NCBI GenBank assembly: GCA_009703465.1
Contig: WLGC01000061.1
Span: forward strand, 1 to 5,442
Source: Actinomycetota bacterium
GTDB taxonomy: Bacteria; Actinomycetota; Actinomycetes; Actinomycetales; Microbacteriaceae
Direction of reading: 5' to 3'
DNA length: 5,442 nucleotides
A model generated the notes under the pieces. It did no database searches and had not been told where the DNA came from. It saw only the letters and a list, made by a program, of their open reading frames with translations. The stretch's first letter is position 1. Every line of letters begins with the position of its first letter. Below are positions 1 to 5,442 of this stretch, in pieces. The position numbers and the translations under genes were made by a program.

Positions 1-2486
1 GTCTTACCTGATCCAGGCGGGCCCTGAATAGCAAGCACAGTGCGATGCATTCTTGTAACGGCGTCAATAACGCAAGGTAGGTAGTCATCGCCTGAAACCG
101 GTAGCAGTGCTCCATGATCAATCAGCGATGGCGCCCGGCGCATTAGAAGATCAAGGGTTGCATTTCCAGTAGGTGCTTCAAATTGTGGTGAGATCCACTC
201 ATTTGCCAGTCCCAGTGCGTTCTCTCGAACTGCATCCTGTTTTCCACCGGAGCGAATAAAGAGATCTTCGAATATCGCATTTGGTTCGAAGTTAGCGTTT
301 GCAATTGTTGTGGTGCGCGAGAAGTACACGGTATTTCCGGTGATCGAAATAAGAGTACCTCGATCTAGATCATGTTGATTGGCACCAAAGTTAAATCGAA
401 CATAGATAGCCGTACCGGGCTTGAGCATGACAGTTTGACCTGGGTCTAATTCGTAGCTGTAATTCAAACTAATTTTTACAGTCGGGTTTAGTTGCATGCC
501 GTCAAAGCCACTTGCCTCGCGTTCGCAGCCAGAAACCACCAATGCTTTGCGATCGGCATGAAGAGTTTCATCAACTGCCTCTCGTCGAAGGAAGCGCTCA
601 CGGAAAGTTATAACTTCTTCGCGCTTGTAGTAGAGCACCGAGTGCATCAGTGCTTGCCAGATTTTCGCCCGGTAGTCCGCCTCTGAGTCCTCACCCCAGC
701 GCCAGTCTGCGATGGCTTTAGCCATGTGATCTGTTGCTAGTTGAAGCTGGGCAAGCTCGCGTTCTGCTTTGTTGGTTGCGCTGTCTTCATCTTCTGGGTC
801 AGCAGCCCATTCAGCTTTTTTTCTATCTACCGCCTCGCGGAATGCTGAATACTTCTGGTGGGCGCCTGGCAGAGATGACAACCACTTATACAGAGCAAGG
901 GTAGAAATACAGTCGTCCTCGTTGTAATCAGAGATTGTCTGCAAGACAACTTTTGCCTGTGCAGGATCCTGCTCAAGAAGCTGCCGGTAGTAGTCATACT
1001 CTTCGATGCTGGAACCAGCATCAACAACGGTGCTCTTACGATCAAACTCATAGAAGGCTTCAAGTTTCTTGATCGAGTAGCTGGGCTGACTGATCATAAT
1101 GGAGCCCTTGACCACCTTATAAAGGTCAATCAACTTTCCTTCGCTAAGCAGCCAGTCGACTTCCTTTTCCATTACCCCGTGACGAGTTGCTAATTTGTTT
1201 AGCGCAGTTACCTCATAGGGTGCGTAGTGGTAGATGTGCGCTGAAGGGTCACTAATCATCTTGTCGTAGGCAAATTTAACGAAGGCCTGAAAAGCAACTG
1301 CCTCTTGCTGACGATCATGAGCCCAGAAAGAATGAAAGGTCTTATCGGGGGTAAGAGCGCCAAATAGGTACTCAAGACCACCCTTTTCCTCGAAGTAAGG
1401 AAAGCCTTCCATGTCAAAAAAGACATCGTTTGCTGAAGGCGGCGGCAGTACGCCAATTTCTGGATCATCCAATACTAAAAACGAGTGCTTTCCAGTTTCC
1501 TTGAAATTGGCCTGCAGCTTGGCTTGCTTTCTGAGCTTGTCAAAGCTGCCAGGCACGAAATCACTTGGGCGCTGGGCATCGGTTGCTGCTGCAAGAGCTG
1601 CCATTGTGGTGATGCCGGCTTTTTTTAGCTTTTCAATTTGAGATTTGTTGATTCCGGCAATCTGCACCAGGTGGTCAATCTCAATTCGATTGGTCTCACA
1701 TAGATCTGGGTATTCACAAATCACACAGGTGCTTTGAATTTCACAGTGCAGCGATAGCTGCTCTAATTCGAAATCTTTTAAGTCACCTGATGCTGCCTTA
1801 GCAAACGCTGCCTCTAGGTAGGAGCGTGCCTGCCGCATTGCCGGGACAATCTCACCCTCTTCAAAAAGCTCAAGTGTGCGAGAGCCAAGAATTAATCCAT
1901 GCAGAGCACCATCTTTAGAGCTCGCCTTTAGGCCAAGTGCACCTAGGGCTTCAACGTAGAGCGCTACCTGCAAAAGATAGTGCGGCTTGGCCGAGCTTGC
2001 TAGTTTGGCATCCCAGGCGATGTAACCGGAACTCTTTCGCTTGGTCGGTTTAGCGGCCAACCTGCCTTTGACAAATTCAAGGTCATAGTCGGCACGAACT
2101 AAAAAGTCAGGGCGACCAGTGAACTCGGCAAGACCGGAGCGATTACGCAGAGCACCCTGATAAATAACCGGTACCCCAGAGCGCATCAACTCAACGGTTT
2201 CACCAAAGGTGTCTTTACCTTCGGGGCGCCTAAAGTCATTTGGATCTAAAGAGGAACGAAGCTCTTCTTCGATTTCGGACTCGAACTTATCGCCGTAAAC
2301 CATTGCCAGGGTTTTACCCTCGAGCTCAAAAGGCTCAACTAGTTCGCGAACCCCAGGCATGTCTAGTTCTTTTGCGATTGCTAACTTGATGCAGTGATCG
2401 CAGGTGGATGCCCGCATTAGATCTCTGGTGTTAAAAGCCCAAAGGTTCGAATTTTGGGTACTGCCATCGTCTTTCAATTTATACAT
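1..2486 (-). CDS. TM0106-family RecB-like nuclease / SF1 helicase, 5' part only
   Basis: The reading frame is open from ATG at 2486 to the window edge: 828 full codons, no stop, no frameshift. Three catalytic modules can be read in order. (1) A RecB/Cas4-type PD-(D/E)XK nuclease at about residues 15-265: GRPD with D127, D159-A-K161, and Q173-xxx-Y177. C29 plus C254-x2-C257-x5-C263 match the iron-sulphur cysteine pattern of AddB and Cas4. A helix-hairpin-helix-like stretch follows at about 270-300. (2) A YprB/RNase H-like exonuclease domain at about 352-535, with D358-M-E360, HYAPYE (420-425), D454 and NEDDC (522-526). (3) An acidic/helical linker (about 560-590), a beta-rich segment (about 668-730) like the inserted domain of Upf1/Dna2 helicases, and Walker A GPPGSGKT (822-829) at the edge. 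The remaining helicase motifs lie outside. Cytoplasmic action on DNA ends, flaps or repair intermediates is inferred from the family; no precise role is established. The start is supported by a good ribosome site. Confidence 0.93.
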   Translation of the reverse strand, partial: MYKLKDDGSTQNSNLWAFNTRDLMRASTCDHCIKLAIAKELDMPGVRELVEPFELEGKTLAMVYGDKFESEIEEELRSSLDPNDFRRPEGKDTFGETVELMRSGVPVIYQGALRNRSGLAEFTGRPDFLVRADYDLEFVKGRLAAKPTKRKSSGYIAWDAKLASSAKPHYLLQVALYVEALGALGLKASSKDGALHGLILGSRTLELFEEGEIVPAMRQARSYLEAAFAKAASGDLKDFELEQLSLHCEIQSTCVICEYPDLCETNRIEIDHLVQIAGINKSQIEKLKKAGITTMAALAAATDAQRPSDFVPGSFDKLRKQAKLQANFKETGKHSFLVLDDPEIGVLPPPSANDVFFDMEGFPYFEEKGGLEYLFGALTPDKTFHSFWAHDRQQEAVAFQAFVKFAYDKMISDPSAHIYHYAPYEVTALNKLATRHGVMEKEVDWLLSEGKLIDLYKVVKGSIMISQPSYSIKKLEAFYEFDRKSTVVDAGSSIEEYDYYRQLLEQDPAQAKVVLQTISDYNEDDCISTLALYKWLSSLPGAHQKYSAFREAVDRKKAEWAADPEDEDSATNKAERELAQLQLATDHMAKAIADWRWGEDSEADYRAKIWQALMHSVLYYKREEVITFRERFLRREAVDETLHADRKALVVSGCEREASGFDGMQLNPTVKISLNYSYELDPGQTVMLKPGTAIYVRFNFGANQHDLDRGTLISITGNTVYFSRTTTIANANFEPNAIFEDLFIRSGGKQDAVRENALGLANEWISPQFEAPTGNATLDLLMRRAPSLIDHGALLPVSGDDYLPCVIDAVTRMHRTVLAIQGPPGSGK

Positions 2487-2492
2487 AGGATC

Positions 2493-2497
2493 TCTCC
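2493..2497 (-). promoter_or_regulatory. Ribosome binding site of the nuclease/helicase gene
   Basis: On the minus strand GGAGA lies 6 bases before the ATG at 2486, an ideal spacing. It fixes this start and shows that the gene is translated from a message with a leader, unlike the two divergent genes near 3563-3592. No convincing -10 element was found in the gap upstream, so read-through from the kinase gene is the simplest source of the transcript. Confidence 0.75.
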
Positions 2498-2510
2498 AAG
2501 ATTTTGTTAG

Positions 2511-2526
2511 AGCTGGTCGCCCAGCT
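2511..2526 (-). other. Stem-loop with GNRA loop between kinase and helicase genes
   Basis: A perfect 6-bp inverted repeat (AGCTGG/CCAGCT) encloses four bases. Read on the minus strand, the sense of both flanking genes, the loop is GCGA, a stable GNRA tetraloop. It starts 46 bases after the kinase stop codon and ends 24 bases before the helicase ATG. The minus strand after it (CTAACAAAATC) has no U-tract, so it is not a typical intrinsic terminator in that direction. It could be an RNA processing or stability element, or an attenuating 5' structure; the role is inferred. Confidence 0.5.
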
Positions 2527-2572
2527 GTTTTCTTTGTTCCTGGATTCTTTCATGACCCACTGACATTTTTGG

Positions 2573-3562
2573 CTAGGACGAGGCTAAAACCTGCTCTAAC
2601 TCGGCCTTGGTTGGTGGCTCAGCACCGGCGCGCTCGCAGGTTATTGAAGCGGCAATTCCGGCCACCCAGACAAACTCCCGCAGCACTTCATCGCTTAGAT
2701 TTTGCAGTCGATCAAATGGCTCAGAGCCTAGAGCGTCAACGTCCGATAGCTGACCCAAAAGATTTGCGCAAAAAGTATCACCGGCGCCGACTGTGTCAAC
2801 CACATTAATTTTTCTTGAATCAACATCAAATCTGTTTTTGCTGCCATCAGCCGCTAGACGATACACCGATACGCCATCACCACCGCGAGTTACAAAAACC
2901 GTGCGGCCGGAATCACCAATCCATTTCCAAACGATTTTGTCAACATCATCTCCGGCATTTAGATCGTAGAGCCAATGGATATCTTCGTCAGAAGCTTTGA
3001 TGATGTGAGAAATGTCATTGGTGCGCTCAACTCGAAGTCGCTCGTGCTTACGATCAAATCCAAGTGCCGAGCGAATATTTATATCGTGCGAAATTGTCAC
3101 CGAGTTTTGCTTGTAGTGCTCGCGAGCCCAATCTTCAATCACTAGATTTCCAGGACCAATTGCCATCGCTAGGCAACCAAAATGAATTGCAGTGGCATGC
3201 ATGTTTTCTAGCACCACATCGCTAGGAAGTTCTTGTGGTTGCCAACCCCAGTCGGCGGTGCCATTTACATAAAAAGAGTAAGAAGGAATTCCACTGGCAC
3301 TAATACTTACTGTGACAATTGTGGTTTGTTCGGTAGCAGCTACCGCGTAGTCAAGACTTACGTTGTTTTCTTGAAGTTTGGCTCTAATGGTTTTGCCGAA
3401 ACTATCACCCGATAAGCGCACTAGGAACTGCTGTTTAGTTCCTCGACGAGCCAGTGCAATAGAGACATTGGCGTTGGCACCGCCAACAATTGCATTGAAA
3501 GAACCTGGTTGATAGCGGTTTTCAATAAGGTCAATAAGGGCTTCGCCGATTACAAGGATCAT
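2573..3562 (-). CDS. PfkB-family sugar kinase, fructokinase-like
   Basis: A complete 329-residue cytoplasmic kinase of the ribokinase/PfkB fold, normal in length for the family. It is expected to transfer phosphate from ATP to a sugar hydroxyl. The N-terminus MILVIGEALIDLI is the usual first strand and sugar-contacting aspartate (D11). Signature 1 is the GG-A-N-A-N stretch at 27-32 followed by V-S-I-A-L. D160-x-N162-x-R164 and K189-A-S191 are typical mid-domain motifs. Signature 2 is D256-TVGAG-D262, with the GAGD anion hole and D262 as the expected catalytic base. The tail R-A-G-A-E-P-P resembles bacterial fructokinases, so fructose is the best guess, but 2-keto-3-deoxygluconate or another sugar is possible because substrate cannot be read reliably from these motifs. 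The ATG at 3562 is chosen because the first strand begins at once; a -10-like TAAACT six bases upstream suggests leaderless translation. Stop is TAG at 2575-2573. Confidence 0.92.
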   Translation of the reverse strand: MILVIGEALIDLIENRYQPGSFNAIVGGANANVSIALARRGTKQQFLVRLSGDSFGKTIRAKLQENNVSLDYAVAATEQTTIVTVSISASGIPSYSFYVNGTADWGWQPQELPSDVVLENMHATAIHFGCLAMAIGPGNLVIEDWAREHYKQNSVTISHDINIRSALGFDRKHERLRVERTNDISHIIKASDEDIHWLYDLNAGDDVDKIVWKWIGDSGRTVFVTRGGDGVSVYRLAADGSKNRFDVDSRKINVVDTVGAGDTFCANLLGQLSDVDALGSEPFDRLQNLSDEVLREFVWVAGIAASITCERAGAEPPTKAELEQVLASS

Positions 3563-3568
3563 GCCAAA

Positions 3569-3574
3569 AGTTTA
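3569..3574 (-). promoter_or_regulatory. Probable -10 element of a leaderless promoter for the sugar kinase
   Basis: TAAACT on the minus strand fits TANNNT and lies six bases (TTTGGC) before the kinase ATG. That spacing puts the transcription start at or next to the A of the ATG, as in many actinobacterial leaderless genes. No Shine-Dalgarno sequence is present. A weak -35 (TTCATG, complement of 3592-3597) would overlap the start of the opposing gene. Confidence 0.5.
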
Positions 3575-3580
3575 GGGGGA

Positions 3581-3586
3581 TAGTCT
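3581..3586 (+). promoter_or_regulatory. Probable -10 element of a leaderless promoter for the membrane-protein operon
   Basis: TAGTCT fits TANNNT and is followed by six bases (TAAGCC) and the ATG at 3593, the same geometry as the opposing kinase promoter. No clear -35 is visible at the expected place, which falls over the kinase start codon. A purine run, AGGGGGA at 3574-3580, ends 12 bases before the ATG, too far for a good ribosome site, so leaderless initiation is preferred. Confidence 0.5.
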
Positions 3587-3592
3587 TAAGCC

Positions 3593-4654
3593 ATGAACAA
3601 AATACCGTTGGCAAAAAGAGCTGTCATTTATCCACTGTTTGGCCTAGCGCTGGCTTGGCTGGCTTTTATGGGTGCAACCTTGGCAAACCTCTACATTCCT
3701 CAGCCGCAGTATGACTCCACGGGCAATCAGGTTATCCAGGAGGAAGTATTCCAAATTGCGCCTTTCCTGTTTTTGATTGGCATTGCCGCCGGTGCAATTT
3801 TCTCACTGGTAGGTCAGCGCTTGGCTATTCGTTCTCGCCATGAGCTAGGCGAGGGGCACAAGCTCTCTAGAGCAGCCCTTAGATTTGCCAATCTTGGCGT
3901 AGTGATTGGGCTTATTGCCGGAGCACTATTTGCCATCGGCAATTTTCTTGGTGCTTTCAACAATTTCTCTGGGGTTAAAGAAAGCCTCGGCATGCGACTA
4001 CTGAATGTTTATCTGCCAATCATTCTTGCCACCGGCCTAGTTGTTTACGTCTTGCTGCAAGCTTTTGTCTTTAGACAGGATGCTGACAAAGAGGTAAACG
4101 CTCCAAAGCAAAAGCTATCTGCAGCTCAAAAGGCTCTAAGCCTTGGCTATGCGGTTCCAATTTTGGCAACTGCGGTAGCAATTATTTTTGGTCTTGCTGT
4201 CTATGACGTAACCCGCACCGACCTTCAGGTTTGGATCTGGGTCATTATTATTGCAATCGTTGCTAGCGGTGTCATTACTGGCACAATCTTTTCAAATCAG
4301 GCAAGAGCCGAAAAACCAGCCGTGCAAAAAGCTCCGGGTAGCCGAATGGCACTTGCCGTAGGAGCTGCAAATCTAAACTTTGTTTTGTCAATTGTCTTTG
4401 GCTCGGTAGTGACCATCATGGCTTTTACTTTTGGTGCGGAAGCAATTCAATCCCTGCAAACCTTTAGCCAGCCTCCAGTAAATTGCAAAGATATTGAATG
4501 TAATTCAATTGCCAGCGTCACTGGACCAAGTCTTCAGTGGCTAGTAGAGAAATTTGCACCGGCAAAAATTCTTTTAGCTATTTCAATAATTGGAATTTAC
4601 CTAACTATCACCGCAAGAAATAAAGAGACAATCTCAGTCAAGGCTGCCAAGTAG
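3593..4654 (+). CDS. Eight-helix integral membrane protein, function unknown
   Basis: I do not recognise this 353-residue protein. Hydrophobic stretches suggest eight transmembrane helices at about 10-33, 54-74, 97-119, 136-160, 183-204, 211-233, 252-280 and 323-341. Basic residues lie in the N-terminus, the 75-95, 161-181 and 234-251 loops and the C-terminal tail, so both ends should be cytoplasmic. The only two cysteines, C298 and C303, lie in the last predicted external loop (about 281-322) and could form a disulphide. Helices 1-4 and 5-8 look alike in spacing and loop character, suggesting a 4+4 duplication. No transporter, enzyme or signal-peptidase motif is evident. The ATG is placed by the -10-like TAGTCT six bases upstream. 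The stop codon touches the start of the HAD gene, so the two should be co-transcribed and translationally coupled. A transport or envelope role is possible but unproven. Confidence 0.85.
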   Translation: MNKIPLAKRAVIYPLFGLALAWLAFMGATLANLYIPQPQYDSTGNQVIQEEVFQIAPFLFLIGIAAGAIFSLVGQRLAIRSRHELGEGHKLSRAALRFANLGVVIGLIAGALFAIGNFLGAFNNFSGVKESLGMRLLNVYLPIILATGLVVYVLLQAFVFRQDADKEVNAPKQKLSAAQKALSLGYAVPILATAVAIIFGLAVYDVTRTDLQVWIWVIIIAIVASGVITGTIFSNQARAEKPAVQKAPGSRMALAVGAANLNFVLSIVFGSVVTIMAFTFGAEAIQSLQTFSQPPVNCKDIECNSIASVTGPSLQWLVEKFAPAKILLAISIIGIYLTITARNKETISVKAAK

Positions 4655-5299
4655 TTGAAATTTTTTGCTAGCGGTTTACTTTTTGATAACGACGGTGTTC
4701 TAGTAGATTCACACAGCGCCTCCGGTGTGGCTTGGGAAATCTGGGCAAAGGAGTTTGCGCCACATTTTGACTGGGACGTTCCAGAAAATGCTGGCATGCG
4801 TGCCTCCGATAAAGTTCGAGAGCACGTGGCAGCAGAACTCTTTGAAGTGGCAAATAACCGAATCAATGAACTAGAACAACAAACCGCCCACGAAACAATT
4901 GCCCTTGCTGGAGCAGTAGATCTGTTGCACGCTTTGAAGCCGGGCACTTGGACAGTCTGCACCTCGGCGAATGTAAATCTTGGAACCGCAAGACTTAAGG
5001 CTGCCGGCCTACCAGTTCCAGCAGAGCTGGTCACTGGCGATGACGTTGAGCGCGGTAAACCTCACCCAGATCCGTATCTGCTGGGAGCCAAGCGATTAGG
5101 TTTTGAGCCTGCTGACTGCGTTGTTTTTGAAGATGCTATTGCGGGGGTAGAGGCTGGGATAGAAGCTGGCGTAGGGCTAGTCATCGGTGTTTCTGAGCGG
5201 GCGCTTGATTCAGCGGCGGACCTTGTTATCAAGGACCTGACAGGTATTACATTTGATGGAGAGAACTTGTTCATTCCAGACCGGTTGAGGCTTAGGTAG
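4655..5299 (+). CDS. HAD-superfamily phosphatase, subfamily IA, sugar-phosphatase-like
   Basis: A 214-residue cytoplasmic hydrolase of the usual length for small HAD phosphatases. Motif I is D11-N-D13-G-V-L-V-D-S, with D11 as nucleophile and D13 as acid/base. A helical cap occupies about 20-85. Motif II is in VCTSAN (S104, possibly T103), motif III is K135 in GKPHPDPYLLG, and motif IV is FED (E159, D160) before A-x-A-G, so all catalytic positions are present. The TGDD-x3-GKPHP stretch resembles the HxpA/YfbT, Gpp and 2-deoxyglucose-6-phosphate phosphatase group, so a small phosphosugar or polyol phosphate is the likely substrate; phosphoglycolate or a mutase reaction is less likely. The start is TTG, directly after the TAG of the membrane-protein gene. 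It is chosen because motif I begins at residue 11 and no nearer upstream start fits. Only a weak AAGG (4640-4643) lies upstream, so initiation probably depends on coupling. Confidence 0.9.
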   Translation: MKFFASGLLFDNDGVLVDSHSASGVAWEIWAKEFAPHFDWDVPENAGMRASDKVREHVAAELFEVANNRINELEQQTAHETIALAGAVDLLHALKPGTWTVCTSANVNLGTARLKAAGLPVPAELVTGDDVERGKPHPDPYLLGAKRLGFEPADCVVFEDAIAGVEAGIEAGVGLVIGVSERALDSAADLVIKDLTGITFDGENLFIPDRLRLR

Positions 5300-5302
5300 G
5301 AG
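5298..5302 (+). promoter_or_regulatory. Ribosome binding site of the glutaredoxin-like gene
   Basis: AGGAG lies six bases before the ATG at 5309, and its first two bases are the last two of the HAD stop codon TAG. This is the strongest ribosome site on the plus strand here. It fixes the start and implies that the redox gene is translated from the same message as the genes before it. Confidence 0.8.
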
Positions 5303-5308
5303 AAAAAA

Positions 5309-5442
5309 ATGGCTGAAGTAACTTTCTACGGTGCTGATTGGTGCAGCGACTGCCGCCGATCAAAATCACTACTAAATACCCTTGGCGTTGAGTATGAAAT
5401 GAAAGATGTTGAGCAAAGTGCAGATCTAGCCGCTGAGGCTGA
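5309..5442 (+). CDS. Glutaredoxin-like protein, 5' part only
   Basis: The first 44 codons run in frame to the window edge. A short strand (V-T-F-Y) is followed by the redox motif W11-C12-S-D-C15 and a helix beginning R-R-S-K-S-L-L, then a second strand ending in the D-V-E typical of glutaredoxin, NrdH and mycoredoxin proteins. A dithiol C-x2-C site implies thiol-disulphide exchange in the cytoplasm. In Actinobacteria the usual partner thiol is mycothiol or thioredoxin reductase, but which one cannot be told because the cis-proline and C-terminal part lie outside the window. The family is usually about 75-90 residues long, so about half is visible. The gene begins nine bases after the HAD stop and is probably the third gene of that operon. 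Confidence 0.88.
   Translation, partial: MAEVTFYGADWCSDCRRSKSLLNTLGVEYEMKDVEQSADLAAEA

Noticed and set aside
492..686. 64-codon open frame on the plus strand
   Set aside because: It is fully antisense to the nuclease/helicase reading frame, has no convincing ribosome site and shows no recognisable motif.
1741..2486. Cas4-like cysteine and nuclease pattern as a sign of a CRISPR-Cas locus
   Set aside because: The domain is fused to an RNase H-like domain and a helicase, which is the TM0106 family. No direct repeats, spacers or other cas genes are present.
2511..2533. Hairpin followed by GTTTTCTTT read as a plus-strand intrinsic terminator
   Set aside because: No plus-strand gene ends upstream, the T-run is interrupted, and the GNRA loop forms only in the minus-strand transcript.
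2404..2808. 134-codon open frame on the plus strand
   Set aside because: It lies antisense across the start of the nuclease/helicase gene and the end of the kinase gene, both of which have clear family motifs. Its translation is rich in Arg, His and Pro with no recognisable domain, as expected of a shadow frame.
3574..3580. AGGGGGA as the ribosome binding site of the membrane-protein gene
   Set aside because: It ends 12 bases before the ATG, longer than the usual 5-9, and runs into the TAGTCT hexamer that better explains a leaderless start. It is not fully excluded.
4597..5034. 145-codon open frame on the minus strand
   Set aside because: It is antisense to the HAD gene, whose catalytic motifs are intact. 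The Ser/Ala-rich translation looks like a by-product of that gene's codon pattern.

Overview
The window looks like chromosomal DNA from a small-genome, moderate-GC actinobacterium, most like the freshwater Luna lineage of Microbacteriaceae (Rhodoluna/Aquiluna type). Reasons: base composition is near 50% GC by eye, genes are very tightly packed, promoters appear leaderless (TANNNT a few bases before ATG), and the left-hand gene is a TM0106-type RecB-like nuclease/helicase, which is common in Actinobacteria. The taxonomic call is an inference and has not been tested by search.

Layout: five genes in two divergent groups meeting at a 30-bp gap near 3563-3592. The left group reads on the minus strand. 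It has a complete PfkB-family sugar kinase (2573-3562), then 86 bp holding a perfect stem-loop with a GNRA loop, then a large TM0106-family nuclease/helicase whose first 828 codons lie in the window (1-2486). The helicase gene leaves the window exactly inside its Walker A motif. The right group reads on the plus strand: an 8-helix membrane protein of unknown function (3593-4654), a HAD-superfamily phosphatase whose TTG start directly abuts the preceding stop codon (4655-5299), and the first 44 codons of a glutaredoxin-like protein (5309-window end).

How they may work together: the right-hand genes are almost certainly one transcript, because the junctions are 0 and 9 bases. The sugar kinase and the HAD phosphatase could act on related phosphosugars, but they lie in opposite transcription units and the sequence does not prove a link. 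The nuclease/helicase is probably a DNA repair or processing enzyme and appears to be only a chance downstream neighbour of the kinase. No tRNA, rRNA, CRISPR array, insertion sequence or phage signature was seen. No stretch over 100 bases is without a gene.
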